Below are positions 24,209 to 34,173 of a DNA stretch of 64,000 nucleotides, in pieces. The number at the start of each line of letters is the position of its first letter. Within the stretch, counting starts at the first letter, position 1. The translations under genes and the position numbers were made by a program. The notes beneath the pieces were generated by a model. It was not told where the DNA came from. It made no database searches and was given only the letters and a program-made list of their open reading frames with translations. The DNA comes from Desulfobulbaceae bacterium (GTDB taxonomy: Bacteria > Desulfobacterota > Desulfobulbia > Desulfobulbales > Desulfocapsaceae), in contig JAGXHG010000023.1 of the NCBI GenBank assembly GCA_024636345.1, positions 1-64,000 of the forward strand, given 5' to 3'.

Positions 24209-24715
24209 TTATTTAACGATAACGAAATCAGCACGCCTGTTCTGAGCCCAAGACAACTCATCATGCCCTTGCAATAAAAGCTGCTCCGCACCATAACTGA
24301 TGGTCGTCATATTCTCCTTCGCAACACCTTTATCCGCAAGATACTTCTCGGCACTAAGAGCACGACGCTCGCCAAGTGCCATATTATATTCCTGAGTACC
24401 ACGTGGGTCACAGTTTCCTTCAATCCTGATAGAAACAGATTTTGATTTCAAGAAATCAGCATTGGTATCCATACGGGCAATCTGATCCTGACGAACAGCG
24501 GAGGAATCAAAATCAAAATAGAGTGGCACCATTGGTCCTGAGGTACGGCCTTCCAAAATACCAATCGGCTCTGAATCCAATGATTCTTGCGCACCCATAG
24601 CACCTTCCTGCCCGCCCTTCATTTCCTCACCTGTTTTTCCCTTATCAGCACAACCAACAAGAGTCAACATCAACAAACCAAGAACAACCGACAATACATT
24701 TTTCATCCTGCTCAT
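24209..24715 (-). CDS. pal: Peptidoglycan-associated lipoprotein (OmpA-like C-terminal domain)
   Basis: Outer-membrane lipoprotein of the Tol-Pal system that binds peptidoglycan. The lipobox LVGC is near residue 23. A short linker leads to the OmpA domain PLYFDFDSSAVRQDQ, then IRIEGNCDPRGTQEYNMALGERRALSAEKYL and YGAEQLLLQGHDELSWAQNRRADFV, with the meso-DAP-contacting Asp and Arg. The first possible codon is TTG 24730, but ATG 24715 sits well behind AAGGTG. No tolA/B/Q/R genes lie in the window. Confidence 0.9.
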   Translation of the reverse strand: MSRMKNVLSVVLGLLMLTLVGCADKGKTGEEMKGGQEGAMGAQESLDSEPIGILEGRTSGPMVPLYFDFDSSAVRQDQIARMDTNADFLKSKSVSIRIEGNCDPRGTQEYNMALGERRALSAEKYLADKGVAKENMTTISYGAEQLLLQGHDELSWAQNRRADFVIVK

Positions 24716-24963
24716 CACGAACACCTTCAATACAACAATTTGTTATTTTTATGCCCTGAGACAGGGCTCCTCTTACTATAGTAGCGACTATACACCTCCT
24801 TTATAAAAAAGGAAATAGCTCTTCTTCATGATTTTTCACAAAACGGTTTTTGCTTGAAAAAAATGGCTTACACATCTACATATACATAGTTAAAGTTACC
24901 TTACACAATGCGTTATTACAAAATTCATCTAAACTCAACATGTTACAATTCTGACGACAAATC

Positions 24964-27165
24964 ATGCCCCAAATAAATCATACCATCAGCGCCGCCAACA
25001 TTCATAGTCTGATAGCATCCAATCAATTTGGTACTTTTTTTGGCATCCACCAAAAGGTACTTGACGCAGTATGGTCGAATCTGACCCATCCGGATGGAAA
25101 TTCTGTCGCCTACATCTCAATGGAGATTGGCGCTGATCCCGATGTGTATAATCCGGTAAAACAACGGCTCATTGACCTTGAACGGACCAGCTCAATGGAC
25201 AAGAGGTTGAAATGTTTTATTAATAAACTTTTTCAGGGACCTGAAAAAATACCCACCTACAGCGGCGGCCTCGGAGTTCTGGCAGGGGATACCCTCAAAA
25301 GCTTTGCTGATTGCAAGATCCCTGTGGTAGCGATCAGCCTCCTCTATCGACAGGGATACTTTTCCCAGATCGTTGATTCAAAGCTTGGCCAGATCGTCCA
25401 GATAGTCAAATGGCAGCCGGAAGACACCCACGGACTCTATCTCTTACATGACCCTCAAAATCTTAAAAAACCACTGCAAATCGAGATACCATTCTACAAC
25501 GCCGATAATCAGATGACAGTGATCAAAGCCCAGGTCTGGATGAAGATGGAAATCAACCATTCCCTTGACTTTTTTATCCCGGAGATTCTCCTCGACTTTT
25601 CGCTGCCGGAAACACCTGAGCTATTTAAAATGGCCGCCGGACAACTTTATAATTCGGAATCATCCATGGTAAAAGCCCTGCAACGACGCATGCTCGGCAC
25701 TGGAATCATCCCCGCACTGCGAAAGCTGGGCATTACTTCAAAAACCTACCACTTAAACGAGCAGCACGGGGTCATGGCCATACTCCAACTGATCTCTGAA
25801 GAACTGCATGGTGTCACCGGGTATCCTGATCTCAGCAAGGCCACTGACCAACAAATCATGGAGGCCACTGACAAGGTTGCCCTCCGGACAATCTATACCA
25901 TTCACACACCGGTCAAAGCCGGACATGATCGTTTTGACAAATCACTCTACGCTGGCATCAGCCATACATCATGTCAACGAATTTTGGATCTACTTGCCCA
26001 CGATGAAGAGAATCCCCATACATACAATTTCACAACCATGGCCATGAGAGTGAACAGGGCTGCTAACAGCGTTAGCAAATTGCATCGCGATGTCACCCAT
26101 AAGCAGTTTCCTCAATTTGCCCAAAAAATTTCGGCCATCACCAATGGCGTCCACCATCTAACCTGGATTAGTGATGCCAGGGCCGAAGTCTTCAATCTTT
26201 TTCCAGAATTGCGAAACTGGCAGCACGACCCCGGCGTTTTTACCAATCTGGGTCCCTTGGCCCAAGACCCAAGATTTCGCAACTACCTGAGCGAAGCGTG
26301 GAAAAAAGACACGTCAATCCTCTTCGATTTCATCAACACCATGCTCCTGCAGCACCGAAATCAGAAACTCGAGACCTGGATTGATCCTCCAAATTTTTTC
26401 TCTTCTCTCATTGACCGCAACACTCAGATGAATCCTCAGGTCTTCACTGTAGGCTTTGCCAGACGTTTTTCTACCTACAAGCGCGCAGACCTGATTTTTG
26501 ACAACTTGGACACCCTTTGCGATATCCTGGTAAACAACAACTGGCCCATAAACTTTATTTTTGCCGGTAAGGCCCACCCTGCCGACGAACCCGGAAAATC
26601 AGTCATAAAGCTGATCTTGGACTACCAGCAAGAATTGCACAAGAAGAGTAATGGGCTTGCCAACTTAATATTTATTCCGAACTATGACATGAAAATCGCC
26701 AAAATGATGGTTGCCGGCGTCCATGCCTGGCTCAACAGCCCAAAACGTCCCCTGGAGGCCTCGGGCACCAGTGGCATGAAAGCCGCCATGAATGGTGTTC
26801 CAAATATCTCCATCATGGACGGTTGGTGGGTGGAAGGATATCACAATGGTCAGACCGGATGGAAATTTGGGCTCGAAGGACCTGTTGAAGAGGCTAATCT
26901 CAGTGAGTCACCTGAAACGCTACTCTACAATGAAGACTCGGCCTCATTTTATCAAACCCTGCCGAATATCCTCAAGGATTTCTATCAAACCGACAATAAT
27001 TCTGCTTTTCTTGACAAGGCGGTCATGAACCTCACCCTCAACATTCCTATATTCAACACCCATCGTATGGTAGCTGAATATCTGACAAAATATGACTTGC
27101 GCCTGCCTGAAGAGCAAAAACAGGAGATGCACCATTTTCGCAGTCTTTACAATAGTAACAGCTAA
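24964..27165 (+). CDS. glgP: Alpha-glucan (glycogen/maltodextrin) phosphorylase, TIGR02094 type
   Basis: PLP enzyme releasing glucose 1-phosphate from alpha-1,4-glucans. Of 733 residues, the N-terminal half holds AYISMEIGADPDVYNP and PTYSGGLGVLAGDTLKSFAD; the C-terminal half has VGFARRFSTYKRADL and the PLP site EASGTSGMKAAMNGVPNIS with Lys606. DGWWVEGYHNGQTGWKFG follows. It lacks the N-terminal allosteric extension of animal-type enzymes. It stands alone, divergent from pal across 230 bp. A TTGAAA box at about 24854 may belong to its promoter, but the -10 is poor. Confidence 0.92.
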   Translation: MPQINHTISAANIHSLIASNQFGTFFGIHQKVLDAVWSNLTHPDGNSVAYISMEIGADPDVYNPVKQRLIDLERTSSMDKRLKCFINKLFQGPEKIPTYSGGLGVLAGDTLKSFADCKIPVVAISLLYRQGYFSQIVDSKLGQIVQIVKWQPEDTHGLYLLHDPQNLKKPLQIEIPFYNADNQMTVIKAQVWMKMEINHSLDFFIPEILLDFSLPETPELFKMAAGQLYNSESSMVKALQRRMLGTGIIPALRKLGITSKTYHLNEQHGVMAILQLISEELHGVTGYPDLSKATDQQIMEATDKVALRTIYTIHTPVKAGHDRFDKSLYAGISHTSCQRILDLLAHDEENPHTYNFTTMAMRVNRAANSVSKLHRDVTHKQFPQFAQKISAITNGVHHLTWISDARAEVFNLFPELRNWQHDPGVFTNLGPLAQDPRFRNYLSEAWKKDTSILFDFINTMLLQHRNQKLETWIDPPNFFSSLIDRNTQMNPQVFTVGFARRFSTYKRADLIFDNLDTLCDILVNNNWPINFIFAGKAHPADEPGKSVIKLILDYQQELHKKSNGLANLIFIPNYDMKIAKMMVAGVHAWLNSPKRPLEASGTSGMKAAMNGVPNISIMDGWWVEGYHNGQTGWKFGLEGPVEEANLSESPETLLYNEDSASFYQTLPNILKDFYQTDNNSAFLDKAVMNLTLNIPIFNTHRMVAEYLTKYDLRLPEEQKQEMHHFRSLYNSNS

Positions 27166-27474
27166 GCACCGTCACAAAAGTTCTTCATTCCATTTATTAC
27201 CATCAGGTGATGACGTTATTTTGTAACAAGGATTGAGTTTTTTATTGGAAGATTAGTACGGATGCAGTAGATTTCCCTATTTAGTCGTAGTGAAAATAAA
27301 ATCAGTGACTGACTTACCCTTCACTCGAAAGTCCCTGCAACAGATAGCATAATCCATAGCCATTTACTGCTGCCAGGACGTTACATACATATTTTCATCT
27401 TATACCATAAAAGAGACTGACAGTATCCTTCAAGTCCCTTTGCTCACAGAAAGCTAACCGGAGAGTATACCAGA
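27166..27474. other. Intergenic region between glgP and the hypothetical/radical SAM pair
   Basis: 309 bp without a credible gene. It is AT-rich. TTACAT with a nearby TATACC close to 27385-27410 could be a promoter, but spacing is short. No hairpin with a T tract follows glgP, so its terminator is not visible. Confidence 0.35.
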
Positions 27475-27900
27475 ATGGCAAAAGCTCATATCAGCCCCAA
27501 TAACGCCACCGACAAAACAATACGAAGCATTGACCGCAAACGAGAACAAGAAAGGCGATTCATGCTCCAGAAGGCCAGAGAAAATGCCGACGAATTTGCA
27601 GCAAAATTAGTGCAGAGACTGATCGACAAAGGAATCGTGGAGACCACTTCCGTTCAAAGCCTGCACGACACCTTTGAAGAACAACTCAAGAAATTGGCAA
27701 ATCTGGATGAATTTGAAATTCAGTTGAAGGTTGCGCCCGTGCGAACTCTGGTCCCGGATCCAAACATTATCAGTCTCTATATCACCCAATTTATCATCGA
27801 AGACCTGATCAACCACTCAGCGATCCAGGATATTTATGGAGAGGATCTGGAGATCTATCTGACCACAGATTCTGTTTTCAAGACACTCCGTCCCCAGTGA
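27475..27900 (+). CDS. Conserved hypothetical protein paired with a radical SAM gene
   Basis: I do not recognise the family. 141 residues, no signal peptide or membrane segment. The first 60 residues are very basic and helical (SIDRKREQERRFMLQKARENADEFAAKLV). The rest is mixed alpha/beta with IISLYITQFIIEDLINHSAIQDIYGEDLEIYLTTDSVF near the end. Start follows CGGAGAG. Its stop overlaps the GTG start of the radical SAM gene by 4 bp, so the two products are probably made together and may interact. Confidence 0.7.
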   Translation: MAKAHISPNNATDKTIRSIDRKREQERRFMLQKARENADEFAAKLVQRLIDKGIVETTSVQSLHDTFEEQLKKLANLDEFEIQLKVAPVRTLVPDPNIISLYITQFIIEDLINHSAIQDIYGEDLEIYLTTDSVFKTLRPQ

Positions 27901-29183
27901 TTCATCCAGACACCCTTCCTTCACTGGTTTTTGCCGATCATCAGGGCAACATCACTGATTTTTCTTCTCTAAACATGGCCGGCATGAGTGGCGGCCAGTT
28001 TTTTCAACCAAACATTGACGATCTGATCCCTCTTCCTGAGGGAAGTGAACTTTTTGTCCTGCCAGGTCGCTTGCCAGTGGGTTACGACCCTGATTCCGGT
28101 GAGCCTCTGCTTCTGGAAGAGGATCCTTATCAAGCAGGAGCAGCAGTGCAGGCTGTCGCCGCCTTCATGTCTCCGGCATATACGGCTATCTTTAACAGCG
28201 CCTACCAAACACGAGACCGCCACGCCCCACGCCTGCCGCTCTTTGCCTATACAGCTGTAGGTTGGCACCGGGGACGTTTCTGGGTTACGGCCTTTCGCAG
28301 CGACCCGGATGTACGTCAGGATGCCTGCCAATTTGACCAGAAACAAATCATCAAAAAAACCAGAAAAAAGCTGAAAGAACACTACAGTAACAGACTGGTG
28401 CAACATTTAGGTAAATGCTGCCTGACTTATGGTTGCCCGGCTGCCCGTAATTATTTCCTTGGTCGCTGGGAAGCCCCACTCCCGACTTCCCCCATCTGTA
28501 ACGCTCGATGTGTCGGCTGCATCTCCCTGCAACCTGCCGGCTCATGCTCTGCAACCCAGGATCGAATTCGTTTTGTCCCCACCTCCCATGAAATCGCTGG
28601 AGTGGCCATACCCCATCTGAAAACGGCTGAACACGCCATCGTCAGTTTTGGCCAGGGCTGTGAAGGAGAACCTCTACTTCAGGCCCAGGTTATCGAGGAG
28701 GCTATTCACCTCATTCGCGGAAAGACAGAACGCGGGACCATCAATCTCAACTCCAACGCCAGTCTGCCGCAGGCTGTGGAGCGACTGGCACGAGCAGGAC
28801 TGAACAGTCTCCGAGTCAGTCTGAATTCAGCTCAGGAGTCGCTCCACAGCCAATACTATCGACCTGTTGGTTTCACTCTGGCCGATGTCAAGGAATCCAT
28901 CAGGGTTATGAAAGAGGCAGGTCGATTTGTTTCCCTCAACTATTTTATCCAGCCTGGAGTTACAGACTCCAGGGAAGAGTTCGAGGCTCTCACTGCTCTA
29001 GTGGAAACGTATCACCCTGACCTGATCCAGTTACGCAATCTGAACATGGACCCCGAGTGGTATCTGCAGACCCTGGACTTCCACTCCGCTGAGAGTCCAA
29101 TGGGTATGCGTACTTGGCTGCTCAAGCTACAGAGAAGATTTCCCACTCTCCGTCTTGGCTACTTCAACCCTTTTCTCAGTTAG
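27897..29183 (+). CDS. Radical SAM protein of unknown substrate
   Basis: 428 residues. About 150 residues precede the cluster motif CNARCVGC (Cys201, 205, 208; CX3CX2C). After it come SFGQGCEGEPLLQ, where a glycine-rich SAM-binding strand is expected, and INLNSNASLPQAVERLARAGLNSLRVSLNSA. The C-terminus is LRLGYFNPFLS. The long N-terminal region (LPEGSELFVLPGRLPVGYDPDSGEP) is typical of a family found in sulfate reducers, but its reaction is not known to me. GTG start, coupled to the preceding hypothetical gene. Confidence 0.82.
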   Translation: MIHPDTLPSLVFADHQGNITDFSSLNMAGMSGGQFFQPNIDDLIPLPEGSELFVLPGRLPVGYDPDSGEPLLLEEDPYQAGAAVQAVAAFMSPAYTAIFNSAYQTRDRHAPRLPLFAYTAVGWHRGRFWVTAFRSDPDVRQDACQFDQKQIIKKTRKKLKEHYSNRLVQHLGKCCLTYGCPAARNYFLGRWEAPLPTSPICNARCVGCISLQPAGSCSATQDRIRFVPTSHEIAGVAIPHLKTAEHAIVSFGQGCEGEPLLQAQVIEEAIHLIRGKTERGTINLNSNASLPQAVERLARAGLNSLRVSLNSAQESLHSQYYRPVGFTLADVKESIRVMKEAGRFVSLNYFIQPGVTDSREEFEALTALVETYHPDLIQLRNLNMDPEWYLQTLDFHSAESPMGMRTWLLKLQRRFPTLRLGYFNPFLS

Positions 29184-29296
29184 AGAGAAACGTAGCCCGA
29201 AGCGAACACGAGCAACTAGTGAGTTATCAGGAGCAACTTATTTCTCTCTTGTTTTTTTATTTATGCTGATATATACTTAGACTTAATAAAATTTCC

Positions 29297-29302
29297 TATA
29301 AT
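29297..29302 (+). promoter_or_regulatory. Probable -10 element of the fur-like gene
   Basis: A perfect TATAAT lies 27 bases before the start codon at 29329. The -35 region (TACTTA, 17 bases upstream) is weak, which could mean activator use. No convincing Fur or PerR box was seen over it. Confidence 0.4.
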
Positions 29303-29328
29303 CATCTTCGCTAGAAACAGGATATCCC

Positions 29329-29748
29329 ATGCAAGAACAAAGTCCAATGCGCATAACTACCCAAAGACAGATTATTCTTGAGGAACTCTTGAAGGTTACC
29401 TCACACCCAACCGCCAATGAAGTCTATGACATGGTGCGCAAACGCCTTCCTCGTATAGGTTTGGGAACTGTCTACAGAAATCTTGAACTGATGTCAGAGA
29501 CAGGAATGATCCTCAAACTAGAGGTAGGTGGAACCCAGAAGCGCTTTGATGCAACCGTAACCCCTCATTATCATGTTCGCTGCCTAGAGTGCGGCAAGGT
29601 AGATGACATCAAAATTCCAGTACAACAGGACATCAATGAAATTGCGGCCAAAGCCTGCCATTATCAAATCATTGGCCATCATATCGAGTTCACAGGACTC
29701 TGTGACGATTGCGGTAAATCGTCACAACAGAGGATAAGTATCAACTGA
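29329..29748 (+). CDS. Fur/PerR family metal-dependent regulator
   Basis: 139 residues. An N-terminal winged helix (TTQRQIILEELLKVTSHPTANEVYDMVRKRLPRIGLGTVYRNLELM) and a C-terminal dimer and metal domain (HYHVRCLECGKVDDI, then GHHIEFTGLCDDCG) are clear. The two CxxC pairs form the structural zinc site. The length and GLGTVYRNLELM motif resemble PerR-type proteins, so peroxide or iron response is likely. Two possible starts, M1 and M7; M1 has AGGAT upstream. It stands alone and converges on tyrS. Confidence 0.88.
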   Translation: MQEQSPMRITTQRQIILEELLKVTSHPTANEVYDMVRKRLPRIGLGTVYRNLELMSETGMILKLEVGGTQKRFDATVTPHYHVRCLECGKVDDIKIPVQQDINEIAAKACHYQIIGHHIEFTGLCDDCGKSSQQRISIN

Positions 29749-29772
29749 TCCGCAGCAACACAAACTTCTCTC

Positions 29773-29822
29773 AACGCAAAGAAGGGTTGTAACCTTATAA
29801 GGTTACAACCCTTCTTTGCGTT
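29773..29822. terminator. Perfect 50-bp palindrome between fur and tyrS
   Basis: Each half is 25 bases; the left includes CGCAAAGAAGGGTTGTAACC and the centre is TTATAA. It lies between two convergent genes and probably ends both transcripts, though the T tract is short (GCGTTT). Like the one at 23487 it has no loop bases at all. Confidence 0.75.
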
Positions 29823-29839
29823 TAAGTTTCAAAACTTAT

Positions 29840-31051
29840 TTACCGAAAACAAACTTTGCAATAACGCAGCTTACCCACTTTCAGCAGCACCTCACCTTGG
29901 GGTTTCACCACCGCATTAACATCTGTCACCTTTTCTCCATCGAGAGAAACAGCATTCTGCTTGATCATCCGCCGTCCGTCAGAGGTGGATGCAACAAGCT
30001 CCACATCAACCAGCAACTGGGGAAGCCATATTTCTTCAGTGGCCGAGATCTGTCTCTCCAGAATATCATCAGGCAGCCCTCCTTTCTGGAAAACTTTTTC
30101 AAAATTCTGCTCTGCCTGTAAGGCCGCTTCTTGTGAGTGAAAACGTGCTGTCAACTCCCTGGCCAACTGTTTTTTGATCTCCTTGGGATGGCGGGAACCA
30201 CTCTCCATTTCTTTCTTCAAGACGGCCACATCTTCCGTGCCCAGATCACTGAGCAACTCATAATAACGGAACATCAACTGATCTGAAACGGAAAGGATCT
30301 TGCCGTAGATATCATTGGCTGACTCTGTAATCCCGATATAATTGCCCAGAGACTTACTCATCTTGTTCACCCCATCCAAACCCTCAAGAAGGGGAAGGGT
30401 GAGTACCACTTGGGGGGCCTGATTACGTGAACGCTGAAGATCCCGTCCCATGAGCAGGTTGAAAAGCTGGTCTGTGCCGCCAAGTTCCACATCGGCCTTG
30501 ATGGCCACCGAGTCGTAGCCCTGGATGAGCGGATAGAGAAACTCATGGATAGAGATGGGAGTCCCCTCCCGGAAACGAACCTTGAAGTCTTCCCGTTCCA
30601 GCATCCTGGCCACGGTGAGTTCAGAGGCAAGCCTGATCATGGCAAAGGAGTCAAGTTTGGCAAGCCACTCGCTGTTAAAGACAACCTTGGTTTTCTCAGG
30701 ATCAAGAATCTTGAAGACCTGCTCCTTGTAACTTTCCGCATTTTTAGCCACATCCTCACGGGTCAGGGCCTTGCGAGTCTCAGACTTGCCTGTTGGGTCA
30801 CCGATCATACCGGTAAAGTCACCGATCAGGAAGTACACATCATGGCCAAGATCCTGAAAATGTTTTAATTTCTGTAAAAGGACCGTATGGCCTAGATGCA
30901 GATCAGGGGCAGTTGGATCAAAACCGGCCTTCACCCGCAGTGGAATCCCGGTTGCCGCGGATTTTTCCAGTTTTTTAACAAGTTCTTCGCGGGAAATACA
31001 ATCAACGACTCCCCGCTCAATGCGTTTTATCTGCTCATCAATGGAAGGCAT
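29840..31051 (-). CDS. tyrS: Tyrosyl-tRNA synthetase
   Basis: Class I synthetase charging tRNA-Tyr. 403 residues. The HIGH motif is [19 protein letters not shown], tyrosine binding includes [22 protein letters not shown], and KMSKS occurs as [13 protein letters not shown]. The C-terminal S4 domain ([29 protein letters not shown]) is complete. This is the TyrZ-like long form found in many proteobacteria. Confidence 0.95.
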   Translation of the reverse strand: MPSIDEQIKRIERGVVDCISREELVKKLEKSAATGIPLRVKAGFDPTAPDLHLGHTVLLQKLKHFQDLGHDVYFLIGDFTGMIGDPTGKSETRKALTREDVAKNAESYKEQVFKILDPEKTKVVFNSEWLAKLDSFAMIRLASELTVARMLEREDFKVRFREGTPISIHEFLYPLIQGYDSVAIKADVELGGTDQLFNLLMGRDLQRSRNQAPQVVLTLPLLEGLDGVNKMSKSLGNYIGITESANDIYGKILSVSDQLMFRYYELLSDLGTEDVAVLKKEMESGSRHPKEIKKQLARELTARFHSQEAALQAEQNFEKVFQKGGLPDDILERQISATEEIWLPQLLVDVELVASTSDGRRMIKQNAVSLDGEKVTDVNAVVKPQGEVLLKVGKLRYCKVCFR

Positions 31052-31133
31052 GGTTTTCTTGCTCTCTTCTCCAACAGTTGATCTATATATAATTCTAAAA
31101 CAGCAATTCTGCTGTAAACGCTTAAGCTATCTT

Positions 31134-32699
31134 CTATCTGGCAAACTCTACGGCCCTGGTCTCTCGAATCACGGTGACCCGTATCTGTCCAGGATAGGTC
31201 AGTTGCGCCTCAATGTTTTTGGCAATATCCTGGCTCAAGAGAATGGCATCGGCATCCTGAATCTTTTTAGCATCAACAATGATTCGTAAATCACGACCTG
31301 CCTGAATAGCGTATGATTTCTCAACACCATCAAATGCATTTGCTATATTTTCAAGATCCTCCAGGCGCTTGACATAGGTTTGAAGCATCTCTTTCCGAGC
31401 TCCAGGTCTGGCACCGGACAAAGCGTCCGCCGACTGTACCAGGATATCAAGAACACTTTGCGGCGGCATATCCTCATGATGGGCGCCAATGGCGTACACC
31501 ACGTCCTCCGGCTCACCATATTTCTTAGCCAAGTCACGACCGATGATCGCATGTGATCCTTCCACCTCATGATCAACAGCCTTACCGATATCATGAAGCA
31601 GACCAGCTCGTTTGGCCATTTTCACATCAATACCCAATTCTGCGGCCATAATGCCACAGAGGAATGACACCTCAAGGGAATGCTGCAGGACATTCTGGCC
31701 ATAGCTGGTTCGAAATTTCAACCTGCCAAGGAGATTAATCAACTCCACATGAACCCCATGTGCACCCACATCAAAAGTTGCCTGTTCTCCAGCCTCCCGC
31801 ATGCTTACTTCAAGTTCCTTGGTGACCTTGGCGACCACCTCTTCTATGCGGGCCGGATGGATACGACCATCATTAATAAGCTGCAACAGGGCAAGACGGG
31901 CGACCTCACGTCGTACCGGATTAAATCCAGAAAGGATGACCGCCTCCGGGGTATCATCGATGATAATGTCAATACCGGTAGCAGCCTCAATAGCGCGGAT
32001 ATTTCTCCCCTCACGCCCGATGATCCTGCCCTTCATCTCATCATTAGGTAGAGGAACCATGGAGACGGTTCTATCGGCAACATAATCGCCGGCATAACGT
32101 GAGATGGCAAGAGCCAGGATATTCTTCCCTTTTTTATCGGCCTCCATTTTCATCTCACTTTCAATGCGAGCAAGTTTTTTAGCGGCATGCATGCGCGCCT
32201 CACTCTCCATTGAATCCATGAGTAATTTCCTTGCCTCTTCCCGACCGATTCCTGCTATCTTCTCCAGCTCATCACGCTGACGAAGCACAAGTTGCTCCGC
32301 CTCATTATTTTTTTTCTGCAAGCCATCTTCCTGCTGTCGTAGCCGCGTCTCACCCTTCTGGATTTCATCCTGTCGTTTATCCAGATTCTCTGTTTCTCGT
32401 TTCAACTGCTCTTTCTTCTCACTGAGCTGCCGTCGCTCATCCTTCAAATCGGCCTTATCAGCCCGGATTTCCTCTTCAACGGCCTGTTTCAGTTGATACA
32501 CAGCCTCTTTACTTTGCAGTACAGCTTCTTTCTTGATACGCTCCGCTTCAAGAATAGCACTTTCTATAAGCTGCTTTCCCTGACTTTCTATGTTGGCCCG
32601 ATGGTTCTCAACAAAGCGTTTTCTTATAAGAAAACCGCCTATTATGCCAATTAATAACCCAAAGGGTAACAGCAAAACTGACTGATTTAATATCTCCAT
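31134..32699 (-). CDS. rny: Ribonuclease Y
   Basis: Membrane-anchored endoribonuclease that starts mRNA decay. 521 residues: an N-terminal membrane helix ([16 protein letters not shown]), a long coiled coil rich in K, E and Q (about 30-200), a KH domain ([25 protein letters not shown]) and an HD domain ([21 protein letters not shown]) with His-Asp metal ligands. The C-terminus ends [20 protein letters not shown]. Start has only a weak ribosome site. Confidence 0.95.
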   Translation of the reverse strand: MEILNQSVLLLPFGLLIGIIGGFLIRKRFVENHRANIESQGKQLIESAILEAERIKKEAVLQSKEAVYQLKQAVEEEIRADKADLKDERRQLSEKKEQLKRETENLDKRQDEIQKGETRLRQQEDGLQKKNNEAEQLVLRQRDELEKIAGIGREEARKLLMDSMESEARMHAAKKLARIESEMKMEADKKGKNILALAISRYAGDYVADRTVSMVPLPNDEMKGRIIGREGRNIRAIEAATGIDIIIDDTPEAVILSGFNPVRREVARLALLQLINDGRIHPARIEEVVAKVTKELEVSMREAGEQATFDVGAHGVHVELINLLGRLKFRTSYGQNVLQHSLEVSFLCGIMAAELGIDVKMAKRAGLLHDIGKAVDHEVEGSHAIIGRDLAKKYGEPEDVVYAIGAHHEDMPPQSVLDILVQSADALSGARPGARKEMLQTYVKRLEDLENIANAFDGVEKSYAIQAGRDLRIIVDAKKIQDADAILLSQDIAKNIEAQLTYPGQIRVTVIRETRAVEFAR

Positions 32700-33198
32700 A
32701 ACACTCTAATCCTGGTAGGCAATATCTGATTAAGCAGGAAAGGAACATGACAGCGGACGGCACAAGAACTGTACCGTAAAAGAGAAACAAAAAAACGAGA
32801 GAGGGGGGCGATCCAAGCAGCAATAAAGATCCAGAGACCAATAGCAGTCAACTCTGTAAAATTATCACAGAATTTAATATCCTGACAATCACAGTCGTCC
32901 CTGAATCACACAACGCCTGTCGGCAACACCCTGAATCAGGGAGATGAATACTAAATCTTTCCATATGAAACCAGTCCACAGCCTAGAGGATTTTACAAAA
33001 AAGATAAGCTCCAGTACAGCAGTGACTGAGAATATAAACGCAGTTTTTCTTCCCGAATTTCGTAATCTTGCTCAGCGTCATTCCATCTGCAATCAATAAT
33101 TTTGCTGATGAATTCCAGTCAACTCGCCTCAGTCTGCATTGGCCACGATAATCAATGACTCAACAAGTTCTTTCCCAAAGCGCCCTGGATATAAAAAA
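32700..33198. other. Gene-free stretch between rny and the 6S RNA terminator
   Basis: About 500 bp with no credible reading frame on either strand. It should contain the rny promoter region. Short inverted repeats exist (for example CCTGAATCAGGG near 32930), but I see no tRNA-like or riboswitch-like structure. Confidence 0.4.
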
Positions 33199-33219
33199 CG
33201 GAATAACATGATTATTCCG
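33199..33219 (-). terminator. Intrinsic terminator of the 6S RNA transcript
   Basis: Arms CGGAATAA and TTATTCCG with a 5-base loop. On the minus strand the stem is followed by TTTTTT. It lies just after the 3' end of the proposed 6S RNA. Confidence 0.75.
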
Positions 33220-33230
33220 ATAATAAAAAA

Positions 33231-33402
33231 ATCCCCACCCTGCCGTGTCTACAGGATGATTAAACCTATTAAATAGGTGGGCAAACTCATAGTCTCATCC
33301 GGAAGATTGCAGAACAATCTTCTTTTCGAGAACAGAGGAGGTACCCTTTTTGTGAGAGTTGGCTCAACATTCTGAAGATCACCAACAGGGCAGGGAAACA
33401 GA
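33231..33402 (-). ncRNA. ssrS: 6S RNA
   Basis: Reading leftward from about 33402, the transcript begins with TTTCCCTGCCCTGTTGGTGA and ends with ACACGGCAGGGTGGGGAT. The CCCTGCC and GGCAGGG arms (33389-33395 and 33238-33244) close the terminal stem. Within it GTTGG pairs with CCAAC, then TTGAGCCAAC leads into a large central region that should be the open-promoter mimic. A hairpin GAAGATTG..CAATCTTC lies at its far end. Position directly after zapA on the same strand is the usual place for ssrS in proteobacteria. 6S RNA binds sigma70 RNA polymerase in stationary phase. End points are approximate. Confidence 0.8.
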
Positions 33403-33500
33403 TATTTAACAAAAAAAATTCTAAAAAAACAAATTCCACAACACTTTAACGAACACCTCAACCAACTATAGCAGAATTTTGAGCAAACAAAAGAGAATTA

Positions 33501-33806
33501 TCAACAGTCCTCTCCTTTTTCTGGAGAAAGCCCCGAATCAATCTGCCTTGTCAAGCTGCTTATCCTTTGTTCTGTGTCTGCTCTATATATATCAAATTTA
33601 GACTTTAGTTCAAAATACCTGGATGCTATATTCAAACTCACTAATACAGCCACCTTGCTCACCGGTATCGTCCCCGCGCTTCCAGACATATTTTCCTCAA
33701 CCAATTCTTTCACGAGATCAAGGATATCTGCAACCTCACTCTCAGGAGCCCCGGTATAAAAAGTATACTCCTGACCTAAAAGCTGAAACCGAACAAGCCT
33801 TTCCAA
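33501..33806 (-). CDS. zapA: Cell division protein ZapA
   Basis: 101-residue FtsZ-ring bundling protein: FQLLGQEYTFYTGAPESEVADILDLVKELVEENM is the N-terminal head, followed by a helix for dimerisation (SKVAVLVSLNIASRYFELKSKFD). The start is TTG at 33806, backed by a strong GGGGGAT purine site, with no ATG in frame nearby. It follows zapB by about 67 bp, and the 6S RNA gene comes next. Confidence 0.88.
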   Translation of the reverse strand: MERLVRFQLLGQEYTFYTGAPESEVADILDLVKELVEENMSGSAGTIPVSKVAVLVSLNIASRYFELKSKFDIYRADTEQRISSLTRQIDSGLSPEKGEDC

Positions 33807-33873
33807 GTCAATCCCCCACGACTATCAGGATTTGCATAATATTCTTCTCAAAAGGCACGTCTCAAAAGACATC

Positions 33874-34173
33874 TTAAAAAAGACTGCCCTGCACACCACC
33901 TTCAGCATTAGGACTGGCCTTGCCGGCATCACCACTCCCTATATCGCCCGCCTCCCATTCTTCAATACGATCCAAAAGCCCAGATACCCTGTTGCTGATT
34001 TCCCCTCTTTCATCTTTGAGAGAGGCCAACTCATCCTGAAGTGTTGTAATTGTCTCCTCCCGTTGCAACAACAATTGGTCAACTCTTTTTTTCTCTGCCT
34101 GCAAGGCATTAAATCTATCCAGCAGCTTGGAAACAAAATTCTCAAGACGCCCTAACTCACTATCCTGCATCAT
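33874..34173 (-). CDS. zapB: ZapB-like coiled-coil cell division protein
   Basis: 99 residues. Residues 8-70 form one continuous heptad coiled coil (LENFVSKLLDRFNALQAEKKRVDQLLLQREETITTLQDELASLKDERGEI), and the tail is Gly/Asp rich. Small size, coiled coil and position next to zapA fit ZapB, which stabilises the Z ring. Sequence identity across this family is low, so the call leans on context. Start behind AGGAG. Confidence 0.72.
   Translation of the reverse strand: MMQDSELGRLENFVSKLLDRFNALQAEKKRVDQLLLQREETITTLQDELASLKDERGEISNRVSGLLDRIEEWEAGDIGSGDAGKASPNAEGGVQGSLF

Noticed and set aside
32608-32841. A 77-codon minus-strand frame at the rny start
   Set aside because: It overlaps the rny N-terminus in another frame and has no start signal or family features.
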